A stretch of 64,000 nt of DNA from Streptomyces sp. GESEQ-4 (lineage in GTDB: Bacteria; Actinomycetota; Actinomycetes; Streptomycetales; Streptomycetaceae). A model generated the notes under the pieces. The model did not search any database. It was not told the DNA's origin and worked only from the letters and a program-made list of their open reading frames with translations. The translations under genes were made by a program, and so were the position numbers. Positions 40,458 to 49,118 of the stretch are shown here, one piece after another (the first letter of the stretch is position 1; each line of letters opens with the position of its first letter). The stretch lies in assembly GCF_017948455.1 (NCBI RefSeq), contig NZ_JAFFSU010000026.1:56079-120078 (forward strand), given 5' to 3'.

Positions 40458-41324
40458 ATGGCAAACGGGCAGTGGTATCCCCAGGAGTGGCCGGCCCTGA
40501 TCCGCGCCCTCGCGGAAGGAACCCTCACCCCGGTCACCCCGAGGCGCGCGGCCACCGTCATGCTCCTGAAGGACACCGACGCCGGCCCTGTCGTCCACAT
40601 GCTGCGCAGACGCGCCTCCATGGCCTTCGCCGGGGGCGCGTACGCCTATCCGGGCGGCGGTGTCGACCCGCGCGACGACGACCACCACATCCGCTGGGCG
40701 GGCCCCACGCGCGCGTGGTGGGCGGACAGACTCGGTGTCGACGAGACGACGGCGGCCCAGGCGATCGTCTGCGCGGCGGTACGGGAGACGTACGAGGAGG
40801 CAGGCGTCCTTCTCGCGGGCCCCACGCCCGACTCGGTCGTCGGTGACACCACCGGCGACGACTGGGAGGCGGACCGTGCCGCCCTGGTCGCCCGGGACCT
40901 GTCCTTCGCGGAGTTTCTGGAGCGCCGTGGCCTGGTCCTGCGCTCGGATCTGCTGGGCGCCTGGACCCGCTGGATCACCCCGGAGTTCGAACCCCGCCGC
41001 TATGACACCTGGTTCTTCGTGGCGGCCCTCCCCGAGGGCCAGCGCACCCGGAACGTCTCCACGGAGGCCGACCGCACGGTGTGGACGTCACCGGCCGACG
41101 CCGCCGCGTCGTACGACAAGGGCGAGCTGCTGATGATGCCGCCCACCATCGCGACCCTGCGTCAGCTGTCCCCGTACGCCACGGCCGCCGCGGCGCTCGC
41201 CGCCGCCCCCGGCCGCGACATGACCCCTGTCCTGGCCGAGGCCCGCCTCGAGGACGACGAGATCGTGCTGTCCTGGCCGGGCCACGACGAGTTCACGAAG
41301 CACATCCCCACGGGCGGGGCCTGA
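40458..41324 (+). CDS. NUDIX hydrolase
   Basis: A 288-residue NUDIX protein. AVFVML-like start TVMLLKDTDAGPVVHMLRRRASMAFAGGAYAYPGGG, then a Nudix helix AAVRETYEEAGVLLAG (RExxEExG). A C-terminal all-helical extension holds the YDTWFFVAALPEG motif. Large NUDIX of this type hydrolyse ADP-sugars, NADH or CoA-linked pyrophosphates; specificity unknown. The ATG at 40458 lies 51 bp after the RidA gene. Confidence 0.88.
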   Translation: MANGQWYPQEWPALIRALAEGTLTPVTPRRAATVMLLKDTDAGPVVHMLRRRASMAFAGGAYAYPGGGVDPRDDDHHIRWAGPTRAWWADRLGVDETTAAQAIVCAAVRETYEEAGVLLAGPTPDSVVGDTTGDDWEADRAALVARDLSFAEFLERRGLVLRSDLLGAWTRWITPEFEPRRYDTWFFVAALPEGQRTRNVSTEADRTVWTSPADAAASYDKGELLMMPPTIATLRQLSPYATAAAALAAAPGRDMTPVLAEARLEDDEIVLSWPGHDEFTKHIPTGGA

Positions 41325-41394
41325 AGCATGACCCACGCCGCAGCCCCACCCCCGAACCGGACCGCCGCCCCGTACGCCCCGGAGGATCCCCTCG

Positions 41395-41590
41395 CATGAC
41401 GGACGCAGCCGCCCTCCCCGGCCAGCCGAGGGGTGGGGACCCCATTCCTCGTGCGCCCCTCGCACTGCTCCGCAGGCTTCGGGACGCTGCGCCGGCCTCC
41501 GACCGGCGACCTGACGTGCTGCCCAGCCTGACGGGAGGAACCTCCGCATGACCGACGCAGCCGCCCTCCCCGGCCAGCCGAGGGGTGGGG
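41395..41590 (+). repeat. 44-bp duplication at the MBL gene start
   Basis: A 44-base string starting CATGACGGACGCAGCCGCCC occurs at 41395-41438 and, with one mismatch, at 41547-41590. The copies include the start codon region of the MBL gene. The upstream copy starts a short open frame ending exactly at the true start. Confidence 0.9.
41396..41551 (+). CDS. 51-residue leader ORF, duplicated start
   Basis: ATG at 41396 opens a 51-codon frame with its own ribosome site (GGAGG). Its N-terminus is the same as that of the MBL gene (MTDAAALPGQPRGG), then it diverges (DPIPRAPLALLRRLRDAAPAS) and stops at TGA 41549-41551, overlapping the MBL ATG at 41548. It may couple translation to the downstream gene or be a harmless relic. 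No domain is visible. Confidence 0.55.
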   Translation: MTDAAALPGQPRGGDPIPRAPLALLRRLRDAAPASDRRPDVLPSLTGGTSA

Positions 41591-42378
41591 TTCCTTCGGG
41601 GCCCGCCACCCCGCGGGCCGTCAACGTCCTTGCGCCCAACGCCTCGGCGATGACCCTGGACGGCACCAACACGTGGGTCCTGTCGGAGCCCGATTCCGAG
41701 CTGGCCGTGGTGGTCGACCCGGGGCCACTGGACGAGAGCCACCTGCGCGCCGTCGTCGACGCCGCCGAGAAGGCCGGCAAGCGCATCGCGCTGACGCTGC
41801 TGACGCACGGTCACCCCGATCATGCCGAAGGCGCCGCCCGCTTCGCCGAGCTGACGGGCACGAAGGTGCGGGCTCTGGACCCGGCGCTGCGGCTGGGCGA
41901 CGAGGGGCTGGCGGCCGGGGACGCGGTGACGGTCGGCGGCCTGGAGCTGAGGGTCGTACCTACGCCCGGGCACACCTCGGACTCCCTGTGCTTCCATCTC
42001 CCGGCCGACCGGGCGGTCGTGACCGGCGACACGATCCTGGGCCGCGGTACGACGGTCGTGGCGCACCCCGACGGCCGTCTGGGCGACTATCTGGACTCCC
42101 TGCGGCGGCTCAGGTCCCTCACCGTCGACGACGGCGTCCACACCGTCCTGCCGGGCCATGGACCGGTCCTGGAGGACGCCCAGGGCGCCGTGGAGTTCTA
42201 TCTCGCCCACCGGGCCCACCGTCTCGCCCAGATCGAGACGGCCGTGGAGAACGGCTACCGCACGCCGTCGGAGGTCGTCGCCCATGTGTACGCGGACGTG
42301 GACCGGTCGCTGTGGCCCGCGGCGGAGCTGTCGGTACGGGCCCAGTTGGACTACCTGGAGGAGCACGGCCTCATCTAG
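41548..42378 (+). CDS. Metallo-beta-lactamase-fold hydrolase
   Basis: A 276-residue MBL-fold protein with LLTHGHPDHAEGA (HxHxDH), TPGHTSDSLCFHLP, VVTGDTILGRG, and VLPGHGPVLED. This is the LACTB2/CPSF-type RNA or thioester hydrolase branch by layout. The C-terminal helical part (RTPSEVVAHVYADVDRSLWPAAELSVRAQLDYLEEHGLI) is typical of LACTB2-like proteins. The start codon lies in the duplicated segment. It follows the NUDIX gene by about 220 bp. Confidence 0.9.
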   Translation: MTDAAALPGQPRGGVPSGPATPRAVNVLAPNASAMTLDGTNTWVLSEPDSELAVVVDPGPLDESHLRAVVDAAEKAGKRIALTLLTHGHPDHAEGAARFAELTGTKVRALDPALRLGDEGLAAGDAVTVGGLELRVVPTPGHTSDSLCFHLPADRAVVTGDTILGRGTTVVAHPDGRLGDYLDSLRRLRSLTVDDGVHTVLPGHGPVLEDAQGAVEFYLAHRAHRLAQIETAVENGYRTPSEVVAHVYADVDRSLWPAAELSVRAQLDYLEEHGLI

Positions 42379-43220
42379 GAGTTGGGGCGGGGCGCTTTGA
42401 CGCCGTGCACGCGCGCGTACTCCTCGGCGAGCCACGGCCCGAGGTCGTCGACGTACGACGTGAGGATGTCCGGGTCGCCGGTCGGCTCGCAGCCGAGGAC
42501 GGCGGCGGCCCGCATCTGCTCCCCGCGCGCGGGGTAGTACGCGGCGAACGCCTCGGCCATGTCGGCCAGATCACTCGTCCAGCCGTTCCAGCGCGGCATC
42601 ACGAGCGTGCTGTGCTTTCTGGGGGACACCCCCAGACCCCCGGCGGTGCGGACGAGGCGGCGGGACATGAAGCGTACGAGGGGCCGCCGGGCCTCGTCGG
42701 CGGAGTCGACCGCGGTGATCCGCTCGCGCCAGCGGGGGAGGAGCAGGGCGAGGTCGCCATTGGTCTCGCGGGCGAGCAGCGAGTCGGGCCGGTAGCGCGG
42801 CAGGTACTCGGCGAGATCCTCACCGAGCAGCGGCGTGCACAGGCACGCGACGAACCACCCCAGGTCGTACCGCTCCGGCTCGCTCAGTACCTGTGCCCGG
42901 CTGACCAGCAGGATCCCGACCCCGTCGACCTGCCCAAACTCCTTGTCGACCGCCTCACCCAGCGCCCGCGCGCCCTCCCGGTCCGCCACGCCGGGCTCCT
43001 CGCGCAGCACGGCGAGCAGATCCAGGTCGCTGCGCCTCACGCGCGCGGTGCCGCGCGGAATCGACCCGTAGAGGTACGCGCTGTCCAGCCGCGCGCCGAA
43101 GAGATCGAGCACGCGGTCCCGGGTGACGGCGACGACGGGACGGAAGGCGGGCGGGACCTGCCCGAGAGAGCCCTCACGCTCGATGAAGCCGAGGGAGTCA
43201 AGCCCTCTTGACGCCGTCAA
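42375..43220 (-). CDS. Nucleotidyltransferase-domain protein
   Basis: The protein contains a minimal nucleotidyltransferase fold: YLYGSIPRGTARVRRSDLDLLAVL (GS-x10-DxD) near residue 50-70. A long helical C-terminus follows with FVACLCTPLLGEDL and LLPRWRERI. Such standalone enzymes resemble aminoglycoside-modifying or antitoxin-type NTases. The exact start is uncertain: TTG at 43220 lies 8 bp after the crp stop; the longer frame enters crp. Convergent 4-bp overlap with the MBL gene. Confidence 0.8.
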   Translation of the reverse strand: MTASRGLDSLGFIEREGSLGQVPPAFRPVVAVTRDRVLDLFGARLDSAYLYGSIPRGTARVRRSDLDLLAVLREEPGVADREGARALGEAVDKEFGQVDGVGILLVSRAQVLSEPERYDLGWFVACLCTPLLGEDLAEYLPRYRPDSLLARETNGDLALLLPRWRERITAVDSADEARRPLVRFMSRRLVRTAGGLGVSPRKHSTLVMPRWNGWTSDLADMAEAFAAYYPARGEQMRAAAVLGCEPTGDPDILTSYVDDLGPWLAEEYARVHGVKAPRPNS

Positions 43221-43228
43221 CGAGGTGG

Positions 43229-43903
43229 CTACCGCGAGCGCTTGGCGAGCCGCTCCACGTCCAGCAGGATCACCGCGCGTGCCTCGAGACGGAGCCATCC
43301 GCGCTGGGCGAAGTCGGCGAGCGCCTTGTTGACCGTCTCCCGGGAGGCGCCGACCAGCTGGGCCAGCTCCTCCTGCGTGAGGTCGTGGACGACGTGGATG
43401 CCCTCCTCGGACTGCACGCCGAAGCGGCGGGAGAGGTCCAGCAGGGCGCGCGCGACACGGCCGGGGACGTCGGAGAAGACCAGGTCGGACATCTGGTCGT
43501 TGGTCTTGCGCAGCCGGCGGGCGACGGCGCGCAGCAGCGCGGTGGCCACCTCAGGGCGGGCGTTCAGCCAGGGCTGGAGGTCGCCGTGGCCCAGGCCCAG
43601 CAGCTTGACCTCGGTCAGCGCGGTGGCGGTCGCCGTGCGCGGGCCCGGGTCGAAGAGCGACAGTTCGCCGATGAGCTCGCCGGGACCGACGACGGCCAGC
43701 ATGTTCTCGCGGCCGTCGGGCGAGGTGCGGTGGAGCTTGACCTTGCCCTCGGTGACGACGTAGAGCCGGTCGCCCGGGTCGCCCTCGTGGAACAGGGAGT
43801 CGCCACGTGCGAGGGTCGCCTCACTCATGGAGGCGCGCAGCTCCGCGGACTGCTCGTCATCGAGCGCCGCGAAGAGCGGATTGCGCCGCAGAACGTCGTC
43901 CAC
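43229..43903 (-). CDS. crp: Crp-family regulator
   Basis: A 224-residue protein of the exact length and sequence type of Streptomyces Crp. Cyclic-nucleotide-binding jelly roll (VTEGKVKLHRTSPDGRENML, GELIGELSLFDPGPRTATATA) and a C-terminal winged HTH (LTQEELAQLVGASRETVNKALADFAQRGW). Crp in S. coelicolor controls germination and secondary metabolism. GTG at 43903 with AAGGAGAG ahead. A site matching GTG-N6-GNCAC lies 88 bp upstream, consistent with autoregulation. Confidence 0.94.
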   Translation of the reverse strand: MDDVLRRNPLFAALDDEQSAELRASMSEATLARGDSLFHEGDPGDRLYVVTEGKVKLHRTSPDGRENMLAVVGPGELIGELSLFDPGPRTATATALTEVKLLGLGHGDLQPWLNARPEVATALLRAVARRLRKTNDQMSDLVFSDVPGRVARALLDLSRRFGVQSEEGIHVVHDLTQEELAQLVGASRETVNKALADFAQRGWLRLEARAVILLDVERLAKRSR

Positions 43904-43990
43904 GAGTTCTCTCCTTGTCGACCTGCTCAGGGGATCACTCCCCCACGTACCAGGGGACCGTGCTCCCCATTTTGCCGGACGGTCCAAACA

Positions 43991-44004
43991 GTGTGATCTG
44001 TCAC
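43991..44004. promoter_or_regulatory. Candidate Crp-binding site
   Basis: GTGTGATCTGTCAC fits the reported Streptomyces Crp consensus GTG-N6-GNCAC exactly, and also reads TGTGA...TCACA. It lies in the 204-bp gap between the divergent crp and nth genes, 88 bp upstream of the crp start. Binding inferred from motif. Confidence 0.65.
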
Positions 44005-44107
44005 AAGGATGCCGCACAGGTCTGCGGAGGTACGCGGCAGGGGTCCAATCGGGGGCCGATCTCCCGGGTCCGGGGCGGATGTCAGTGCCGGGCTTTAGGC
44101 TGGCCGG

Positions 44108-45067
44108 GTGTCCAAATCGCCGGTGAGAGCACAGGCCAAGGGGGCTGGACGGGTGGTTGCACGTCGGGATTCTGCTGTGGGCGAACAGATCCCCACCGGC
44201 GGAAAGAAAGCGGCAAAAGTGACGAAGGAGCCTGTGAGGAAGCCTGTGAAAAACACGGCCGCGGTGAAGAAGGCGGCTTCTAAGCCTCCGAAGGACGAGT
44301 CCCGCACCGCTCTCGTCCGCCGGGCCCGCCGGATCAACCGCGAGCTCGCCGAGGTCTATCCGTACGCCCACCCGGAGCTGGACTTCGAGAACCCCTTCCA
44401 ACTGCTGGTGGCCACCGTGCTGTCCGCCCAGACCACCGACCTCCGCGTCAACCAGACCACCCCGGCGCTCTTCACCAAGTACCCGACGCCCGAGGACCTG
44501 GCCGCCGCCGACCCCGAGGAGGTCGAGGAGATCCTCCGCCCGACCGGCTTCTTCCGGGCCAAGACCAAGTCGGTGATGGGGCTGTCGAAGGCCCTCGTGG
44601 CGGACTTCGGCGGCGAGGTCCCCGGCAGGCTCGAAGACCTCGTCAAGCTCCCCGGCGTGGGCCGCAAGACCGCGTTCGTCGTGCTGGGCAACGCCTTCGG
44701 CCGCCCCGGCCTCACCGTGGACACGCACTTCCAGCGGCTGGTGCGGCGCTGGCGGTGGACCGACGCGACCGAGCCGGACAAGATCGAGGCCGCTGTCGCC
44801 GCGCTCTTCCCCAAGAGCGACTGGACGATGCTCTCGCACCATGTGATCTTCCACGGCCGCCGCATCTGCCACGCCCGCAAGCCCGCCTGCGGCGCCTGCC
44901 CCATCGCCCCGCTCTGCCCGGCGTACGGCGAGGGCGAGACGGACCCGGAGAAGGCGAAGAAGCTGCTCAAGTACGAGAAGGGCGGCTTCCCGGGACAGCG
45001 CCTGAAGCCTCCGCAGGCCTATCTGGACGCGGGCGGCAAGCCGGCGCCGCCGCTGGGGGCCGGATGA
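44108..45067 (+). CDS. nth: Endonuclease III
   Basis: A 319-residue DNA glycosylase/AP lyase. HhH motif DLVKLPGVGRKTAFVVLG (with the catalytic Lys in GVGRKTA), catalytic Asp in TVDTHFQRLVRRW, and the 4Fe-4S Cys set CHARKPACGACPIAPLC. It removes oxidised pyrimidines. A basic, Lys-rich extension of about 60 residues precedes the core, longer than in E. coli. GTG at 44108 was chosen as the first start after the crp promoter region; the true start may be further in. Confidence 0.93.
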   Translation: MSKSPVRAQAKGAGRVVARRDSAVGEQIPTGGKKAAKVTKEPVRKPVKNTAAVKKAASKPPKDESRTALVRRARRINRELAEVYPYAHPELDFENPFQLLVATVLSAQTTDLRVNQTTPALFTKYPTPEDLAAADPEEVEEILRPTGFFRAKTKSVMGLSKALVADFGGEVPGRLEDLVKLPGVGRKTAFVVLGNAFGRPGLTVDTHFQRLVRRWRWTDATEPDKIEAAVAALFPKSDWTMLSHHVIFHGRRICHARKPACGACPIAPLCPAYGEGETDPEKAKKLLKYEKGGFPGQRLKPPQAYLDAGGKPAPPLGAG

Positions 45068-45128
45068 GCCCTCAGGAACGATCTCGGTGCCGTCCCGCGT
45101 TGGGCAGTGCAGGACGACGGGGGTGGCG

Positions 45129-45824
45129 ATGACGCGCGCAAGCGATACACAGGGCGGCCCGGTGGCGCTCAGCAAGGAGGGCCTGCCCGGCTGGCTCGAT
45201 CCGGTGGTGCACGCGGTGGAGACGGTGCAGCCGCTCCAGCTGAGCCGCTTCCTGCCGCCGGAGAACGGCGCGGGGCGGCAGTCCGCCGTACTGATCCTGT
45301 TCGGTGAGGGCGAGCGCGGTCCCGAGCTGCTGCTGATGGAGCGGGCGAGTTCGCTGCGCTCGCACGCCGGGCAGCCGTCCTTCCCGGGCGGTGCCCTCGA
45401 CCCCGAGGACGGCGACCCGAAGGCCGACGGGCCGTTGCGGGCCGCTCTCCGTGAGGCCGAGGAGGAGACCGGCCTCGACCCGGCCGGTGTCCAGCTCTTC
45501 GGCGTGCTGCCCAAGCTGTACATCCCGGTCAGCAGCTTCGTCGTCACCCCGGTGCTGGGCTGGTGGCGCGAGCCGACCCCGGTCGGGGTGGTCGATCCGA
45601 ACGAGACCGCGCGCGTCTTCACCGTTCCCGTGGCGGATCTCACGGATCCCGCCCACCGCGCCACCACCGTTCACCCCAGCGGCCACCGAGGTCCGGCATT
45701 TCTGGTCCAATCGGCCCTGGTGTGGGGGTTCACGGCGGGGATCATCGACCGCCTGCTGCACTACGCGGGCTGGGAGCGGCCATGGGACCGCGAGAAGCAG
45801 GTCCCGCTCGACTGGCGCTCATGA
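45129..45824 (+). CDS. NUDIX CoA pyrophosphatase-like protein
   Basis: A 231-residue NUDIX hydrolase: HAGQPSFPGGALDPEDGD, AALREAEEETGLDP (Nudix box RExxEExG). The LLMERASSLRSHAGQPSFPGG stretch is typical of CoA diphosphatases (NudL/YeaB). The C-terminus has VVTPVLGWWREP. It is preceded by nth (61 bp) and may be transcribed with it. The ATG at 45129 is preceded by GGTGGC. Confidence 0.87.
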   Translation: MTRASDTQGGPVALSKEGLPGWLDPVVHAVETVQPLQLSRFLPPENGAGRQSAVLILFGEGERGPELLLMERASSLRSHAGQPSFPGGALDPEDGDPKADGPLRAALREAEEETGLDPAGVQLFGVLPKLYIPVSSFVVTPVLGWWREPTPVGVVDPNETARVFTVPVADLTDPAHRATTVHPSGHRGPAFLVQSALVWGFTAGIIDRLLHYAGWERPWDREKQVPLDWRS

Positions 45825-45947
45825 CAAGGTGGGCGCCGTGTTGTGTCTACCCGGGGGGAACGCTGTGTTCGATCGCCGCTGCGCGGCAGGGTGGACCCCC
45901 GAGGCCGACTGTGGGGACCGCGAAGTGACGAGGCGAGGCTAGAAGCG

Positions 45948-47147
45948 GTGAACGTGCTGGACATCCTGTTGCTGGTCGCCGCCGTGTGGTTCGCGATCGT
46001 CGGCTATCGCCAGGGCTTCGTCGTCGGCATCCTGTCGGTGATCGGCTTCCTGGGCGGCGGTCTCGTCGCGGTCTATGTGCTGCCCGTCATCTGGGACGCG
46101 CTGACCGACAACTCCGAGGTCGGCACCGCCGCCGCCGTCGTCGCGGTCGTCGTCGTCATCGTCTGCGCCTCCGTCGGCCAGGCGCTCACCACCCACCTCG
46201 GCAGCAAGCTGCGCCGGTACATCACCTGGTCCCCGGCCCGCGCCCTGGACGCGACCGGCGGCGCGCTCGTCAACGTCGTGGCGATGCTCCTGGTCGCGTG
46301 GCTCATCGGCTCCGCCCTCGCGCAGACCACGCTGCCCACGCTGGGCAAGGAGGTCCGCAACTCCAAGGTGCTGCTGGGGGTGTCGGAGGCGCTGCCCACC
46401 CAGGCCGACACCTGGTTCGAGGACTTCACCTCGGTCCTCGCGCAGAACGGCTTCCCGCAGGTCTTCAGCCCGTTCTCGAACGAGCCGATCAAGGAGGTCG
46501 CGCCTCCGGACCCGGCCCTCGCGGGCAGCGCCGTCGCCGAGCGGGCCCAGCGCTCCATCGTCAAGGTCACGGGCACCGCCGAGAGTTGCGGCAAGGTCCT
46601 CGAAGGCACCGGCTTCGTGTTCTCCGACCGCCGGGTCATGACCAACGCGCATGTCGTCGGCGGCGTCGACGAGCCCACCATCCAGATAGGCGGCGAGGGC
46701 AGGAAGTACGACGCGACGGTCGTCCTCTACGACTGGGAGCGCGACATCGCCGTACTCGACGTACCCGATCTGGACGCTCCGGCGCTCCAGTTCACCACCG
46801 AGGACGCCGGCACCGGGGACAGCGCGATCGTCGCCGGCTTCCCGGAGAACGGGGCGTACGACGTGCGGTCCGCGCGGGTCCGCGGGCGCATCACGGCCAG
46901 CGGGGCGGACATCTACCACCGCGGCACCGTCAACCGCGACGTCTACTCCCTGTACGCGACCGTCCGCCAGGGCAACTCCGGCGGCCCGCTGCTCACGCCT
47001 GAAGGCCAGGTGTACGGCGTGGTCTTCGCCAAGTCCCTCGACGACGCCGAGACGGGGTACGCGCTCACCGCGGACGAGATCCAGCAGGACATCGCCAAGG
47101 GGCGCACCGCGAACCAGCGGGTGGACAGCGACGAGTGCGCTCTGTAG
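45948..47147 (+). CDS. MarP-like membrane serine protease
   Basis: A 399-residue protein. The N-terminus has four membrane helices with CvpA-like character (VNVLDILLLVAAVWFAIVGY). A trypsin-fold protease follows: catalytic His in MTNAHVVGG, Asp in DWERDIAVLDV, Ser in RQGNSGGPLL, and a Cys pair (AESCGK ... DECAL) as in MarP of mycobacteria. MarP is an acid- and oxidative-stress protease in the periplasm. GTG at 45948 chosen as the point where the first helix begins. Confidence 0.92.
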   Translation: MNVLDILLLVAAVWFAIVGYRQGFVVGILSVIGFLGGGLVAVYVLPVIWDALTDNSEVGTAAAVVAVVVVIVCASVGQALTTHLGSKLRRYITWSPARALDATGGALVNVVAMLLVAWLIGSALAQTTLPTLGKEVRNSKVLLGVSEALPTQADTWFEDFTSVLAQNGFPQVFSPFSNEPIKEVAPPDPALAGSAVAERAQRSIVKVTGTAESCGKVLEGTGFVFSDRRVMTNAHVVGGVDEPTIQIGGEGRKYDATVVLYDWERDIAVLDVPDLDAPALQFTTEDAGTGDSAIVAGFPENGAYDVRSARVRGRITASGADIYHRGTVNRDVYSLYATVRQGNSGGPLLTPEGQVYGVVFAKSLDDAETGYALTADEIQQDIAKGRTANQRVDSDECAL

Positions 47148-47602
47148 ACCGTACGGAGCTCAGTCGCGCGTATGACGCAGCCGGACGGAGACCCAGCGGG
47201 CCCGGCGGCGCAGGATGTGCGGGATGCCCACGCGAAGGTCGGTGCCCGGCAGCTGCGGGGTGCCTCGCTGGTGAGAGCTCAAGGCGTTGCCCGAGCGTCG
47301 ATTGCGTGCTGCGTCACTGTAGTCGTGCGTCCAGCCCATACCCGGACGTGTGCCCCTGCCCCAAGGTCGATAACCGCCCCCACGCCCCCCAATTGGCCTA
47401 TGCGCCAGGCATTTGGCTGTTCGTAGGACGGTTGTTCCGAACGAGCGACACGGCACGCGTCGACCCCGTCACCGGTCGGGTTCGGGATCCTTCAGCCAGT
47501 TGACCAGCTCTGCCGAAAACGCGACCGGATCCTCCTCGTGCGGGCTGTGTCTTCCCGGGGGATAACCCCCGGACCCCCAGCCGGGCGCAGCTGAGGCACG
47601 CT
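47148..47602. other. Intergenic stretch with duplicated gene end
   Basis: No full gene is supported. The right-hand half contains a copy of the alpha/beta-hydrolase 3' end (47483-47544) upstream of, but not joined to, the real one. A short intervening piece (47545-47605) carries an IR (CCCGGGGGATAACCCCCGG). The left part (47148-47470) has no recognisable coding signal. Confidence 0.65.
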
Positions 47603-47678
47603 TCATCGGTCCGGCTCGGGATCCTTCAGCCAGTTGACCAGCTCTGCCGAAAACGCGACCGGATCCTCCTCGTGCGGG
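47483..47678. repeat. 62-bp duplication of the hydrolase 3' end
   Basis: 62 bases beginning CGGGATCCTTCAGCCAGTTG at 47483-47544 recur identically at 47617-47678. With a few mismatches the identity extends to about 73 bp. The right copy encodes the C-terminal residues of the hydrolase (AELVNWLKDPEPDR); the left copy encodes the same peptide end after the gene's stop. Confidence 0.9.
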
Positions 47679-48532
47679 AAGTGGCCGAGACCGTCGAACA
47701 GGCGCCAGCGGTACGGTGCTTCGACGTATTCTCCGGAGCCGGCGGCGCTGCGGGTTCGCATCACCGGGTCCAGGGAGCCGTGGAGATGGAGGGTCGGTAC
47801 CCGCACGGGTCGCTTCATCCGCCGGTTGAACTGGACGCCGTCCAGGCGGGCGAGGGACCGCACCATCCACCGGTACGGCTCGATCGAGCAGTGCGCGGTC
47901 GACGGGATGCACATGGCGCGCTGGTACGTGTCCACCGCCTTGTCGTCCGGCAGGCTCGGCCCGGACCAGTCCCGCATCAGCCGGGCGACGAGCGCCCCGT
48001 CGTCCGCGATGAGCTGCCGCTCCGGGATCCAGGGCCGCTGGAACCCCCAGATGTAGGAGCCCGCGGCCGTCTGCCTGACGTCGGAGAGCATCGCGGCCCG
48101 CCAGCGCCGCGGATGGGGCATCGAGGTGACCGCGAGCCGCCGTACGAGCTTGGGGCGCATCACGGCCGCCGTCCACGCGATATAGCCGCCCAGGTCGTGC
48201 CCGACGAGCGCGGCGTCCGGCTCGCCGAGCGACCGTACGACGCCCGTGACGTCGAGGGCGAGGTTGCCGGGGTCGTACCCCCGGGGCGTACGGTCGCTGC
48301 CGCCGACGCCCCGCAGGTCCATCGCGACGGCCCGGAACCCGGCGTCGGCGAGGGCGACCAGCTGGTGCCGCCAGGTCCACCAGAACTGCGGGAAGCCGTG
48401 CAGCAACAGCACCAGCGGCCCGTCGCCCATCTCGGCGATGTGGAAGCGCGCGCCATTGGCGGCCACTTCCCTGTGTGTCCAGGGACCGTCCGGCCGTACG
48501 ACAGAGGCGGGCTGCGCCGAAGGGTCGGTCAT
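47603..48532 (-). CDS. Alpha/beta hydrolase (epoxide hydrolase-like)
   Basis: A 309-residue alpha/beta hydrolase: VLLLHGFPQFWWTWRHQL (oxyanion HGFP), AVAMDLRGVGGSDRTPRGYDP, VGHDLGGYIAW with an Asp nucleophile, and a C-terminal FDGLGHFPHEEDPVAF with the catalytic His. This is the epoxide-hydrolase type. It overlaps the holin-family gene by 4 bp, so both are in one operon. The 3' end was duplicated. Confidence 0.9.
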   Translation of the reverse strand: MTDPSAQPASVVRPDGPWTHREVAANGARFHIAEMGDGPLVLLLHGFPQFWWTWRHQLVALADAGFRAVAMDLRGVGGSDRTPRGYDPGNLALDVTGVVRSLGEPDAALVGHDLGGYIAWTAAVMRPKLVRRLAVTSMPHPRRWRAAMLSDVRQTAAGSYIWGFQRPWIPERQLIADDGALVARLMRDWSGPSLPDDKAVDTYQRAMCIPSTAHCSIEPYRWMVRSLARLDGVQFNRRMKRPVRVPTLHLHGSLDPVMRTRSAAGSGEYVEAPYRWRLFDGLGHFPHEEDPVAFSAELVNWLKDPEPDR

Positions 48533-49020
48533 GACGACGAGCGTGCCACAGCTTCGATGGCCTCCGGGACCCGGTCCTGCGGCAGTTCTTCCGCACGCGG
48601 GTGCGGCTTGGCCTTCTGCAGGACGACCGCCGTCTCCTTCACGGAGGCCGCGACCTTCTGCGGGCCCTTGCCCTTCTTGGCCTTCTTCGCGAACACGACG
48701 CCGATGAGGGCCAGCACGAGCGCGATCAGCACGTTCGCCGCGAAGGACAGCAGGAAGCAGATCGCGAGATTCCAGTCGCTCCAGGTCCGGATGCCGTACG
48801 CCAGCGCGAAGTTCAGCATCGGCAGCGAGAACACCAGCACGCCGGCGGCCACCGAGAACGCGCCGCCGCTCATCGCCCCGCGCTTGACGTCCTGCTTGAG
48901 CTGCGCCTTGGCCAGCGCGATCTCGTCGTGCACCAGCGCGGACATCTCGGTGGTCGCCGAGGCGAACAGCTGGCCGATGCTGCGTTCGGTACCGACCGGG
49001 CTGCCGTCGGGTGCGCTCAT
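48529..49020 (-). CDS. Phage-holin-family (DUF1469) membrane protein
   Basis: A 163-residue protein: IGQLFASATTEMSALVHDEIALAKAQLKQDVKRG at the N-terminus, two helices (about 50-75 and 85-110), then a basic tail (KKAKKGKGP) and a helical C-terminus. This is the DUF1469/actinobacterial holin-like family; not a true phage holin. It overlaps the downstream hydrolase start (ATGA). Role in the membrane unknown. Confidence 0.87.
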   Translation of the reverse strand: MSAPDGSPVGTERSIGQLFASATTEMSALVHDEIALAKAQLKQDVKRGAMSGGAFSVAAGVLVFSLPMLNFALAYGIRTWSDWNLAICFLLSFAANVLIALVLALIGVVFAKKAKKGKGPQKVAASVKETAVVLQKAKPHPRAEELPQDRVPEAIEAVARSSS

Positions 49021-49118
49021 CGCGGTCTCCCTCTCCTGCCTGACTTCTTTTCGACGGTCATTTTGTACCGTCCCGTCAGATCATGCCGGACCGTCGTCCC
49101 CGTCGCCTGCCCCGGTGG

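Noticed and set aside
48529..49020. Phage lysis cassette because of the 'holin' domain
   Set aside because: DUF1469 holin-like proteins are ordinary actinobacterial membrane proteins; no endolysin or phage gene is nearby.
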